The position numbers and the translations under genes are program-made. 64,000 bases of DNA, taken from the NCBI RefSeq assembly GCF_029962835.1, contig NC_080588.1, positions 15,766,001 through 15,830,000 on the forward strand, read 5' to 3'. The notes beneath the pieces were generated by a model. The model made no database searches, had not been told where the DNA came from, and saw only the letters and a program-made list of their open reading frames with translations. Below are positions 23,030-33,957 of this stretch, piece by piece. The DNA is from Magnolia sinica (lineage: Eukaryota; Streptophyta; Magnoliopsida; Magnoliales; Magnoliaceae). The stretch's first letter is position 1; each line of letters begins with the position of its first letter.

Positions 23030-25300
23030 AGCTTGGTCAATTTCATTAACTGCTTGGTCAAATTCACCAAAAAACAAATTGTTAGGCTAGGTCAATTACA
23101 TTTAAAGTTCATTCCAATTCATGTTAGCCTCACCCAATTTCAAGCTTGCCTTGCTCAAATTCATGTTTCCCTTGCTCAATTTCTCGGTTGCCTCGCTAAA
23201 TTTCTACGTTGCCTTGCTCAATTCCTAGGTTCCTTTGCTCAATTTCTAGGTTACCTCGCTCAATTTCTAGCTTCCCTCTCTCAATTCAGAAGACTTTTTT
23301 TTTTTTTTACTGCATAAATCTTATCTTCCAGAACCCCAGTCGAGGAATGAGGACAATCTCATTTAGCAGCTTAATCCTTGCGGTCATAATTATGCTAATT
23401 CTGCTTACAAATCTCTTTAGGTGATCAAGAGGGCCCCCTTTTCCAGTAGATGAGATTAGGATGAAATGTATTATCTCAATGCTTCTTTTCTCTGTCGTGC
23501 TCTTAAAAATCGTTGAATCCAAAACCCTCGGAGAAGAAAGATCTCTCTCCTGATAAAAAATGAGAGGGATCTCTCTTCTATATTATATCTATGAGAAAAG
23601 ATATAGAGATCTTCTTTGTTCTATTTATTCCTCTATTTATGAGAGGATAGATAGTCTCTCAAAAAAAGTCGTTCTCATCTTTGTTGATGATTTAACTAGC
23701 GCTTAATCCGTTAGTTGCCTCTCTAAATTTCTACGTTGCCTTGCTGAATTTCTAGGTTCCCTCGCTCAATTTCTAGCTTCCCTCGCTCAATTCTGAGGTT
23801 GCCTCGCTAAATTTCTATGTTGCCTCGCTCAATTCCTAGGTTCCCTTGCTCAATTTCTAGGTTGCCTCACTAAATTTCTAGCTTCCCTCGCTCAATTCCA
23901 AGGTTGCCTCGTTCAATTTATAGGTTGCCTCGCTGAATTTCTAGGTTCCCTCTCTCAATTTTTAGCTTCTCTCACTTAATTTCTAGCTTCATCTAGCTTC
24001 CCTAACTCAATTCCTAGGTTTCCTCGCTGAATTTTCACGTTGCCTCGCTCAATTCCTAAGTTGCCTTACTCAAATCCTAGGTTCCCTCGCTCAATTTTTA
24101 GGTTTCATAGCTCAATTTCTATGTTGCCTCACTCAATTCCTAGGTTCCCTCGCTCAATTTCTTGGTTCCCTCACTCAATTTATAGGTTCCTTCGCTCAAT
24201 CGATAGGTTGCCTCACTCAATTTCTAACTTCCCTCGCTCAATTCCTAGGTTACCTTGCTTAATTGATAGGTTGCCTCGCTCAATGTCTATGTTCCCTCGC
24301 TTAATTTGCAGCTTTCCTTGCTCAATTCGTAGGTTCCCTCGGTTGACTCGCTCAAATCCTATGTTGCCTCGCTCAAATCCTAGGTTGCCTTGCTCAATTC
24401 CTAGGTTCCCTCACTCAATTGCTAGGTTGCTTCACTCAATTCCCAGGTTGCCTCGCTCAATTTCTACCTTCCCTCACTCAATTCCTAGGTTGCCTCGCTC
24501 AATTCCTAGGTTGCCTCGCTGAATTCATACCTTACCTCGCTGAATTTCTAGGTTCCCTCGCTCAATTTCTAGCTTCCCCTAGCTCAAATCCTAGGTTGCC
24601 TCACTGAATTTCTAGGTTCCCTCACATAATTTATAGCGTCCCTTGCTCAATTCCTAGGATTCCTCGCTCAATTCCTAGGTTCCCTCGCTCAATTCCTACG
24701 TTGCCTTACTCAAATCCTAGGTTGCCTCGCTTAAATCCTAGGTTGCCTCGCTGAATTTCTAGCTTCCCTCGCTTAATTTTTAGCTTCCCTCGCTCAATTC
24801 CTAGGATTCCTCGCTGAATTTCTATGTTGCATGGCTCAATTCCTAGGTTCCCTCGCTCAATCCCTACATTACCTCGCTCAAATCCGAGGTTTCCTCGCTT
24901 AATTTCTAGGTTCCCTCGCTCAATTTGTAGCTTCCCTCACTCAAATCCTAGGTTGCCTCGCTGAATTTGTAGGTTCCCTTGTTGAATTTCTACGTTGCCT
25001 CGCTCAATTCCTAGGTTCCCTCGCTCAATTCCTATGTTGCCTCGCTCAATTCCTAACTTTCTTCGCTCAATTTCTAGCTTCCCTTGCTCAATTCTTAGGT
25101 TACCTCGCTGAATTCCTACGTTGCCTCGCTCAATTTCTAGCTTCCATCGTTCAATTTCTAGCTTCTCTCGCTCAATTCATAGGTTGCCTCGCTCAATTGA
25201 TAGGTTGCCTCGCTCAATTTCTAGCTTTCTTCACTCAATCCAAGGTTGCCTTGCCGAATTTCTAGGTTCCCTTGCTCATTGTCTCACTCAATTTTTAAGG
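23030..25300 (+). repeat. 21-bp tandem array, left block of MULE-B
   Basis: Dozens of copies of a 21-bp unit of the form GCCTCGCTCAATTYCTAGGTT, in one orientation. About 23295-23705 is non-repeat sequence within the block. The period is three times seven, so all frames stay open and give false heptapeptide proteins of the LPRSIPR or CLAQFLG type. Copies differ mostly at the last four bases (TAGG, TAGC, TACG, TATG). No promoter or coding bias supports translation. Confidence 0.95.
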
Positions 25301-26133
25301 TTGGCTGGGATCAGTTGTAAAGGACTTTGATATGTTGTATTAAAATAGATGAAATACTATTAGAACATGGTTTAATACTTGTACTATATTTTATTGGCAT
25401 TTGTATGGCTTAAACATTAGTTAAATTTTAAGAGGACGAATCACCTACAATTAGTTGTATGCTGCAATCAATATTTTTATGCCAAAACTTCAGTTTCCAG
25501 TTTTGCCTATGAAAATAATATCATATATTTTCAAAAGTGAAGTGCTTAGAAAAATGTGGCTGATGCTTCTAGGGCAGCTGATTGTAGAGCCTTATTTGCA
25601 AATCTACCATTTAAAGCTAACCACAACTTGTTGGAAGAGAGGTGAAGATGATATATTTGTGAGCCTTTGCATGTCCATGCTTTAGATTCTCTTTATTCAA
25701 TGTGGAGAACAATATATGTATACAAAGCTATGCATCATTTCTACCTATCCAAGGTATATGATCTCTCGTTTTGGATTTTATAGTACCTCAAATAGTAATA
25801 TTGGTAGAAATACTTCTAAAAATGTTTAGAGATGTCTACAGGGAACATCGCCATCTGCAGTTCCCTATTCATGGCAACAAAGGGGAGCTTAAGCGAAGAT
25901 CTCAATTTTTCGATGGCTCAAAGGTACATGCATGGTTTTTTTTTTTTTTTTTTTAATACATGGTTTTAGAGTGAAATTTTAATCGAAATTACTGTTATGT
26001 TGCAGAGATGCCGCATACTTGGTGGAAATTTCAGATATAGGTCAAATCTCCAATCTCCAATCTCCCTATCGACAACCTCTCTACAATTTTGTCCCTTCCA
26101 ACAAATACCAACATATGAACGTATTTGGGCAAA
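25301..26133 (+). other. MULE-B internal sequence, possible captured exon
   Basis: Mostly AT-rich. The stretch 25785-25923 keeps one frame open (VYREHRHLQFPIHGNKGEL) and ends at a good splice-donor context (AAG/GTACAT) followed by a poly-T tract and CAG/A at about 26003-26006. That looks like an exon-intron piece captured with flanking DNA, but I do not recognise the protein. Confidence 0.4.
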
Positions 26134-26138
26134 CTTCC

Positions 26139-26736
26139 TGTTGCGCAACACGCCAACAACGCAGTGAGCCTAGATCCAATCTCAGGCCTCACCCACAAAC
26201 GATTAACAGGAAGAAACATAAACTAGAAATAAATCAAAGTATTTAAAACAAACCACAAGACAAGATATATGTGGAAAAACCCCAAACTAGGGTAAAAAAT
26301 CACGGATGTAAGCTTCCACTATGAAGAACGAAGATTACAAAGTAATATACTAACCTCTCCCTTGGAAGCACATAGAAAACCCTTTGCCCACACCTTAGAA
26401 TAATTTTCCCTTGCTTTTTCTTCTATGTGAAAAACCCTAGGAACCCCTATTTATAGTTTAGAAAACTCCCCTTTCCGCATCCCAGTTGCGAAAGGACTCG
26501 CGACATGAAATCCGTGCAAAATCGTGGAACGAATCTGTGTAACCTCGACTAGTCGTGCAGCCTGCACGACCGGTCAAGAGGACCCCACGACCGGTCGTGA
26601 ATGAGCCACAATCGGTCGAACACCTCAAGATAAAAAACAGTGCTCGCTGGACTTTGAGTCGAGCCGGTCCATGATCGGTCAAGCATGGCTCATGACCGGT
26701 CGAGGACGATCCCAGATGTGGCTCCACATCTTAACA
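26139..26736 (-). repeat. Copia 2 3' LTR
   Basis: On the minus strand it runs from TGTTAAGATGTGG to GGCGTGTTGCGCAACA, 598 bases. It contains 'ctatttatag' near 26450, a probable TATA region, and CGGTCGTG-type short repeats at 26555-26705 in the U3 part. Confidence 0.88.
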
Positions 26737-26753
26737 ATCTCTCACTTGGAGAC
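26737..26753 (-). other. Copia 2 polypurine tract
   Basis: The minus strand reads GTCTCCAAGTGAGAGAT directly before the LTR start. Confidence 0.65.
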
Positions 26754-26806
26754 ACATCACCTTAAACATTCGTCTTATTCATCCAGAGTGCATCACCACC
26801 CCGTCT

Positions 26807-27346
26807 TCAAGCCTGAAGACCAATCAAAGCTGAACAGAGCTTCAGCTTCTCTCGTGTGACCGCCTTGGTTAGCATATCCGCAGACTTCTCACTTGTATGA
26901 ATCTTCTCCAGAGCAATCGATCCATCTTCCAGTAATGAACGAATGAAGTGATATCTGATGGCAATATCCTTGGTCCTTGAATGAAAGGCTAAATTCTTAG
27001 CCAAATGTATTGCACTCTGACTGTCACTGTACATCTTGCAATTTGCTTGCTTCTTACCCAACTCTTCTATAAAACCTTGCATCCACACCATCTCCTTGCA
27101 TGCTTTTGTAGCCGCAACATATTCTGCTTCTGTCGTATTGATAGATACTATCTTCTATAACTGAGAGACCCAACTGACTGCAGCACTACCTAGAGTAAAG
27201 ACATAACCTGTAGTGCTTCTTTTGCTGTCAATGTCTCCTGCCAAATCTGAATCCACATAGCCTTGTAGCTTGATTTCTGATCCGCCATAGCACACCCCTA
27301 CATCCTTAGTACCTACCAGGTATCTAAGAATCTACTTCTCAGCTTC
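26807..27346 (-). pseudogene. Copia 2 RNase H
   Basis: Carboxy end of Pol. The recognisable segment KMYSDSQSAIHLAKN carries the catalytic Asp of the RNase H fold. It is followed by TKDIAIRYHFIRSLLEDG and SADMLTKAVTREKL, the standard Copia terminus. The amino part (27100-27346) is interrupted by stops at Trp codons near 27333-27351. It would degrade the RNA strand of the RNA-DNA hybrid during reverse transcription. Confidence 0.85.
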
Positions 27347-28297
27347 CTAATATTTCTTCCCGGGGTTGTTCATGAACCTGCTAACAACTCCCACTACTTG
27401 AGCAATGTCTGGCCTCGTGCTCACCATAGCATACATGAGACTCCCAATAGCTGATGCGTATGGGACTTTAGCCATGTAGTCTCGTTCGTCCTGCGTCTTT
27501 GCACCTTGCTCCTTAAATAGCTTGAAGTGGTTGGCTAATGGAGTGCTAATCGGCTTAGCACTTCCCACATTGAATCGATCAAGTACCTTGGCTATGTACT
27601 CTGCCTGTGACAAAACTAGTTTCTTGTTTTCCCTATTACTCTTTATCCTCATGCCTAGGATTTATTTTGCAGCTCCTAAATCCTTCATGGCAAATTCTCT
27701 AGACAGTTGTCTTTTGAGATTTGAGATGTCCTTTATGCTTGAACCGGTCACAAGCATATCATCAGCGAACAGAAGAAGGATGATGTATGACGTATCAAAC
27801 TCCTGCAAAGAGCAACAATGGTCTACATGACATCTCCTGTAACCGTTTCCCAACATGAAACTATCGAATTTCTTGTACCACTGCCTCGGGGCCTGCTTCA
27901 GGCCATATAGACTCTTCTTCAGTCTGCACACTTTATTCTCCTTTCCTGGTGCCACGTACCCTGTCGGCTGATGCATATATATCTCTTCTTCAAGGTCCCC
28001 ATGAAGAAAGGCTGTCTTAACATCTAGCTGCTCTAGATGTAAGTCCTTTGTAGCCACTATACTCAAGACCATACGAATCGTAGACATTTTCAACACAGGT
28101 GAAAATATTTTAGTGAAATCGATACCTGTCCTTTGTTGAAACCCTTTCACAACCAGTCTAGCCTTGTACTGTTTCGAACCATCGTGCTCTTCCTTTAATC
28201 TGTAAACCCACTTGTTATGAAGAGCTTTCTTACCCATAGGTAGGGTTACTACCTCCCATGTACGATTGGACTCAAGAGAGTCCATCTCCTTATCCAT
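27347..28297 (-). pseudogene. Copia 2 reverse transcriptase
   Basis: One frame of 211 residues ending at 27662 and a second of 101 residues beginning at 27652 are separated by a single stop at a Gln position (about 27661). Motifs in order are NKWVYRLKEEHDG, YKARLVVKGFQQ, LDVKTAFLHGDLEEEIYM, SLYGLKQAPRQW, then the active site FADDML in place of the usual YVDDM. The second piece has YASAIGSLMYAM and STRPDIAQVVG. Tyr-to-Phe at the active site is tolerated in some families. The stop makes the gene defective. Confidence 0.9.
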
Positions 28298-28336
28298 GAC
28301 CTGCTCCCACTTAACCCGTGTATCTGTCTTTAATGC

Positions 28337-29449
28337 CTATTCAAAACATTCTGGTTCACCATTATCTGTCAGCAGTAGATAATGTAAGGAGGGTGTGTAT
28401 CGGACCGTGGGTCTCCTCTCCTGAGTAGACCTCCTCACAACCGGTGTATGCGGCTCTGCCTCATAATGCTCCTGTGCATGATCATCCTGTGGCGCTGTAA
28501 CACCCGTGTCTTGTAACTCTTCCATCTCTATGAATTCTTTCTCCTTGGCCTCATTTTCTTGCACACTGTCCTCATGCATCACTTTTTCATTGAAGACTGC
28601 GTACTTACTTCTGATGATTTTCTTATTTTCTGCATCCCAAAACCTATAGCCAAAATCATCCTGCCCGTAGCCTATAAACGTGCACCTCCTGGACTTCGTA
28701 TCCAGCTTGTTTCTGTGCTCTGCATCAATGTGAACATATGAAGTGCAACCGAACACTTTGAGATGTGCAAGGTTCACTTCTTTTCCAGTCCACGTTTCTT
28801 CTGGTAGCCCACCATCCAATGGTGCTGAGGGACTTCTATTGATGAGATATGCGGCAGTATTCACAGCATCTGCCTAAAAGGTCTTGGGCAACCCTGCATG
28901 TAGCCTCATGCTCCTAATGCGCTCAAGGATGGTCCTGTTAATGCGATCAGCCACACCATTCTGCTGTGGTGTCCCTGGAATCGTTTTCTGATGTTTGATT
29001 CCATTTGCTGTACAATACTCCTCAAATCTCTTATCACAGTACTCTCCCCCATTATCAGATCTGAGACATTTTGCTGTTCTACCTGTCTCATTTTCTACTA
29101 TAACTTTTCACTTCTTAAATACGTCAAATATATCAGATTTGTGCTTTAAGAAATAGACCCACAATTTTCTACTAGCATCATCAATAAAAGAAACAAAATA
29201 ACGTAAGCCACCAAAAGATGATACCTGTGCCGGTCCCCACACATCGGTGTGTACAAGCTCCAACAGATGCGTCTTTGGAGTGCGTCCTGTCTTCTTGAAA
29301 CTTACGCTCTTCTGCTTGCCATATACGTAGTCCTCGCAGAATTCCAAGTCAATAGACTTTAGCCCTGTTAGCTTCCTTTTTGACAATAACACTTTCATTC
29401 CTTTCTCACTCATATGTCCCAACCTCTGATGCCATAACCGCCCATTCAC
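28337..29449 (-). pseudogene. Copia 2 integrase
   Basis: HQRLGHMSEKGM (about 29430) starts the zinc-binding region. HTDVWGPA and FIDDASRK (about 29180-29240) carry the first catalytic Asp and its neighbouring strand. LRSDNGGEY (about 29050) has the second Asp, and TPQQNGVADRINRT (about 28960) the Glu-helix, in which the usual GVAER Glu reads Asp. A TAG at 28874-28876 falls at a conserved Trp (FWADAV-type site). The tail 28337-28864 is the integrase carboxy domain and linker (KVFGCTSYVH, IGYGQDDFGYRFWD). It would insert cDNA into the genome. Inactive as read. Confidence 0.87.
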
Positions 29450-29526
29450 TCCAGTTGATGCGATTGAGAGTGAATAATATGATCCTTAAGTCACGTATAA
29501 AGTACCTTCCTTTTTCCCTCGAGATA

Positions 29527-30657
29527 TCACCAAGGCACCTTTTGTGATCGTCCAAGAATCACTAGTAATGTCGTCACATAACTAGTATCGGCCAATTGCC
29601 CCACTGAGATCAAGTTACATTGCAAACTCGGTACATGTCTGACATCCTTCAATTTTAAAACCGTTCTGTGTTTCTGATTGACATGAACGTCTCCCTTTCC
29701 AATAATACTGCACGGCTCATTATCACCTAGGTTGACTCTCATAAAGTCACCTGACACATAATCACGTAGAACTTCCTTACATGAAGTGGCATGAAACGAA
29801 GCACCCGAGTCTATAACCCAAGACTCATTCCTTGCATCAAGAGACAAGATTAAGGCCTCTGTGTCACTCTCCTCAGATAGATTCACTGAATCCTTCCCGC
29901 CTTGAGAGCTTCCTTCTTGTTTCTTGAGCGTCCTGCAATCACGTTTCATGTGCCCCTTTTTGCCGCAATGCTAACACCCGTCTTTGTCTTTCGGTCTAGA
30001 ACGCTCGTGTTTATTGCCTCCTTTGTTCAGCGATCTTCCTTTTCCTTCAACATTTGAAGCATTCCCTAAATCCCTTGAAACTCCTGATACCTTTCGTCTA
30101 GATTCTTCGCTGAGAATTAGACTGGCCACATCATCAAATTTCAACTTTGTCGACCTTGAAGAATTGATCACAACAATCACCAAACCATCCCATTTGTCTA
30201 GTAAACTGGATAAGATCAATAACGCCCTTACCTCATCCTCAAAAATAATGCTAACGGATTTCAACTGGCTCGTGACTGTATTGAACTTGTTTAGATGTTC
30301 AGCCACGCTCCCACCATATGACATCTTCATGTTGAATAACTGTTTCATAAGATGAACCTTGTTGGATGCTGAGGGTTTTTCATACATGGTAGCTAAGGCT
30401 TCTATTAATTCTTTTGTCGTTTTTACCTTGGATATATTGAAGGCGATGCTCTTAAACAAAGAGAGTCGGATCGTTCCTAAAGCCTTCCTATCCAGTAAAA
30501 ACTATTCATCATCTGTCATCTTTTCTGGTTTCTTTTCTTTTCCTCCTAGAGGAATATAGAGGTCCTTTTGATACAGATAATCTTCCATCTGCATCTTCCA
30601 GAAGGCAAAGTTTGAACCATCAAACTTCTCAATTCTAGTTTTCCCTTCTTCCGTCAT
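29527..30657 (-). pseudogene. Copia 2 gag and protease
   Basis: The start is ATG at 30655-30657, giving MTEEGKTRIEKFDGSNFAFW, the usual Copia Gag opening, and it lies just inside the primer-binding site. The UBN2 Gag domain runs to about 29990. The zinc knuckle HCGKKGHMKRDC lies at about 29945-29970, with a stop exactly where its Trp normally sits. Protease follows with WVIDSGASFHAT at about 29810 and SVGQLA at about 29590. A stop near 30503 separates the first Gag segment. Role: capsid assembly and polyprotein maturation. Confidence 0.88.
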
Positions 30658-30682
30658 CGCTCCCAATAGAACTATACCAATA

Positions 30683-30694
30683 GCTCTGATACTA
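30683..30694 (-). other. Copia 2 primer-binding site
   Basis: The minus strand shows AGTATCAGAGC, a one- or two-base variant of the tRNA-Met complement, immediately inside the LTR end at 30697. Confidence 0.75.
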
Positions 30695-30696
30695 GT

Positions 30697-31114
30697 TGTT
30701 GCGTAGCACGCCAACAACGCAGTGAGCTTAGATCCAATCTCAGGCCTCACCCACAAATGATAAACATGAAGAAATATAAATTAGAAATAGGTCAAAGCAT
30801 TCAAAACAAACCACAAGACAAGATATACGTTAAAAAAAGCAAGGAAAAATTATTCTAAGGTGTGGGCAAAGGGTTTTCTGTGTGCTTCCAAGAGAGAGGT
30901 TAGTATATTGCTTTGTAATCTTCGTTCTTCATAGTAGAAGTTTGCATCCGTGGTTTTTTACCCTAGTTTGGGATTTTTCCACGTATATCTTGTCTTGTGG
31001 TTTGTTTTGAATGCTTTGATCTATTTCTAATTTATATTTCTTCCTATTTATCGTTTGTGGGTGAGGCCTGAGATTGGATCTAAGCTCACTGCGTTGTTGG
31101 CGTGCTGCGCAACA
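30697..31114. repeat. Rearranged, palindromic 5' LTR of Copia 2
   Basis: 30697-30830 matches the end of the 3' LTR (26139-26272) in the same orientation. From about 30832 to 31114 the sequence is instead the reverse complement of 26139-26425. The LTR upstream part (U3) is missing and replaced by an inverted LTR end. Consequently both outer edges of the element show the same LTR terminus in opposite orientation (TGTTGCGCAACA and TGCTGCGCAACA). Confidence 0.85.
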
Positions 31115-31327
31115 TTTCCATCCAATACAACAACTTGGATTAGAGAAGCCAGACCTGGTGCCTCTCATCCAATGCAATATCTTAGAAGAGGTTTTGTCCT
31201 ATTTTCAACTAAGAGGCCTTTTTCTAATCCTGACTCATAAAAAATCTGACATTTTGTTTTTGATATTTCATTTGTCAGCTTAATTCCTTAAGATAGAAAT
31301 ATTAATTTAGTTATAGGCATATTTCTG

Positions 31328-31755
31328 GACCTCCACATCGCAAGGTCTTCATTCGAACAGGCTCGCTTCAATCTGGTATTTACAACTTTATGCACGCAGA
31401 CTATTCTATCAATGTTCAACACTAATACTTCCAGCAGAGATGCATTGATATAAGATCCTAGATACAGATATCTAATGATAGCCAGTGGCCGGTGCCATTA
31501 ATTGTCATATTCTCTCTTTCCAGGTCACAGTTCTTTCTAATGTCGAGGCCAAGAAGAGGTTTGAGTTTTTTGAAGCTGTTGGTGAGGGAATGGATGCTCA
31601 CCTTATTCGTTATTTCAAACAAGTACGATTTCCTTGTTCACTGTCCTATTAAATGTAGTTTACTGCTCTTCTTTGGTGCTTCTCTAAAAGCTTTTGACCT
31701 TGATTTCTTGCAGGGATATAAGCTATTGCATCAAATGGAGCCATATGTCCACTAG
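31328..31755 (+). pseudogene. Captured fragment of an ARF-GAP gene (AGD/ACAP type, BAR-domain exons)
   Basis: Three exons with introns still in place. Exon a, 31328-31375, encodes ARSSFEQARFNL and ends at a GT donor. Exon b, 31524-31622, follows TTCCAG and encodes VEAKKRFEFFEAVGEGMDAH, then RYFKQ, and ends at a GT donor. Exon c, 31714-31755, follows TTGCAG and encodes GYKLLHQMEPYVH, then a TAG where a Gln is expected. This matches the BAR domain of plant ADP-ribosylation-factor GTPase-activating proteins with coiled-coil, ankyrin and PH domains. These act on vesicle traffic at the trans-Golgi network and plasma membrane. Only a small part of the roughly 800-residue protein is present. Retained introns show DNA-level capture by the MULE. 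Confidence 0.8.
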
Positions 31756-31759
31756 ATTT

Positions 31760-32222
31760 GTTTTTGTTAATGAATTGCCATAGAAAATGTGTAGGGTGCT
31801 TAATTTAGCAACATGAGTTAGTGCATAGACCAGATGTGATCTACATTCTTCTGATCAGTTAGAAGACTTTATGGCACAGGTAAAGGGTCTCTTCTCTAGG
31901 AATCATCCATATAAAATGATTATGAACGTCAATATTTTTCATCATCACCTAAAACCAAGCTCTTGGTTTTCCAAGCAGAGAAATCATTGCAGGGGTAGCC
32001 TTTCAATTTTTATTTTTATTTTTATTACAAGGGTAAATAGTCTAAAAAGCAATTCCAAGCCTGTGATTTATTTCCATTTTGCAAGACTCTTATGGGTCTT
32101 CCCTGTAAAAACAACAAGCTTTATTTTAAGGTGGCTCTATTGTCATGAATCCTAACATTTTTTAGTGACAAGTCACTTCTTTCCAAGTTAAAAATGGATG
32201 CTCATGTGTCCTTGAGGAACTG
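31760..32222 (+). other. MULE-B internal sequence, no gene recognised
   Basis: Possibly the intron or downstream flank of the captured ARF-GAP gene. No further exon of that protein could be identified. Confidence 0.45.
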
Positions 32223-32225
32223 TTA

Positions 32226-32503
32226 GGGGTCGTTTGGATGGTGTAAATGGGGCAAGTAGTAAATGATTTAGTAGCAAATCATTTACTACTTGTGTTTGGA
32301 TGCTCTAATTTGGTTGTAAATCATTTACTTCTTGTAAATTATTTACTAGCAAAGCCCCCTTCTCATTTACCAGCAAAAGGGTGAATTTTCATTTAATAGT
32401 AAACGAGGAGATGACAAGGCTCTATTTTTTTTTAAAATTTTTTGTTTTTGAATGAAAACTTATAAAGCAGATTTTTACCATTTACCACCATCCAAACGAC
32501 CCC
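32226..32503. mobile_element. Tourist-like MITE (PIF/Harbinger), 278 bp
   Basis: Termini GGGGTCGTTTGGATGG and CCATCCAAACGACCCC are perfect inverted repeats flanked by TTA on both sides (32223-32225 and 32504-32506). The 3-bp TTA TSD is diagnostic of PIF/Harbinger. Confidence 0.88.
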
Positions 32504-32506
32504 TTA

Positions 32507-33955
32507 TGGCTTTTGTAATATGCTACATATGCTCGCCATTGGTGAAGTATCCAGGAACACCATCCACCTCTCTTGTGCAGTCCCTTCATTGTTTTCGTGG
32601 CCAGCTGAAAGTGCCGTCGAGGGTCGCTTTTGTTCAACAGATATGGTCATTAGCCTGATTATGGAGTTCTTTCTTTTTCACTTGTCTTTGTCAACTTCTA
32701 TATGTAACCATGACTCATGTCTCTCCTATTCAAAACTGATCACTACTCTAATTCCTCACTTGGCTCTCCCTCTCTGACTAACATGACCTTTGGGTGTGTT
32801 CCAAAATGCAACTGCTCTGCCTAAGTCGTCGGTGAGTTAAAAACATGCCAGCTGTCATTTGAGATGAATATCACAATGCTATAAAACATGTGCCTACTTT
32901 CATTTTGTTTCAAAGTTGAATTGATATCTAACCAAATATCAATTCGGCAAATACTCGAATAGTCCCCAAACTAAAATGCTCACTAGTTTGCCTGTATCGA
33001 ATGCATGACTTGAATCGCTTTGTGAAATCATTTGGCTTTTTTGTACCTTTGAATTGTGTGTTGCATTCCATTTTGCTGCAATTGCCATGCATTTTTTAGC
33101 TTCCGAGGATACAAGTCAAAGATCTTGCAGAGTGTGATGGATGATACGCAGGCACTTAGAAATTGCATACATGTCATACATGGTGGAAAAATCTAATCAA
33201 GCACACGTGTGGCTGAGTGTGGATGGACAGGGACAACACTCTCCACATGTGTGGAACTAGCAAACCTCCTGAATAATGAAATGTTGCATTTATAGTTTTG
33301 TAAATTGTTCAATTAATTATTTTTATATGGACAGGGACATCACTCTCCACATGGACAGGGACAGCACGCTAATTGTTTGATGAAATCCTTTAGCCAAATC
33401 CTTTTTTGGATGAAACCATGCTATCAATTGGACTTGAGACCACCTTTCTCAATTGGGATCAGCGGCCAAGTCAATGTTATAAAGACAACTACATTTCTTA
33501 AACCTTAATCCAAAATTTATCTTGATGGCTACAACACCATGGGCAGGGGTGTATACATGATGCTGCATAGATTAGATAATCTCTGGCCCATTTGATGGAT
33601 GGATTGGGTCTTGCTCCAATGTGCCACATTGGTGTGTAGTACCCATTCTTCATGTTTACACATGGTTGCACGTATATGGGCTGTTCTTTTTCATAGATTC
33701 CAGTAAATGAGTCATTATTACTCTCTAAGCATGTCTGATTTTCTTGGAAGAGAACAGTTCCATAGTTCATAATAGTCACTTCTTGGGCTACAACAGCCAG
33801 ATTTTGTTTGGAGCTTAGAATTTGTTAAATCTTGCAAACACATGAAACATAAATGACTTTAGAAAAAGTGCTATTGATGTCAGGTCTCAACATTATTCAC
33901 CACCATCACCATCATAATATTATTATTATTATTGTTTCCTTCTTTTAGGCATTGC
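32507..33955. other. No gene recognised
   Basis: Within MULE-B. There is a short direct duplication of 'ggacagggac-cactctccacatg' at about 33225-33252 and 33328-33352. No domain is identified. Confidence 0.45.
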
Positions 33956-33957
33956 TT

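Larger units (their letters stand above)
26139..31114 (-). mobile_element. Ty1/Copia retrotransposon 2, inserted in MULE-B
   Basis: A minus-strand Tork/TNT-like Copia element of about 5 kb. The 3' LTR is at 26139-26736, the primer-binding site at 30683-30694 and a rearranged 5' LTR at 30697-31114. Flanks are CTTCC (26134-26138) and TTTCC (31115-31119), a 5-bp TSD with one mismatch. All domains gag, PR, IN, RT and RH are present with only a few stops, so it is younger than Copia 1. Confidence 0.9.

Noticed and set aside
23030..25300. CRISPR-like regular repeats
   Set aside because: Units are contiguous, with no unique spacers, and the context is a eukaryotic transposon. It is a minisatellite.
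31055..31240. Plus-strand open frame beginning MWVRPEIGSKLTALLAC and a similar minus-strand frame at 30502-30756
   Set aside because: Both are translations of the Copia 2 LTR end, present in opposite orientation. Not a gene.
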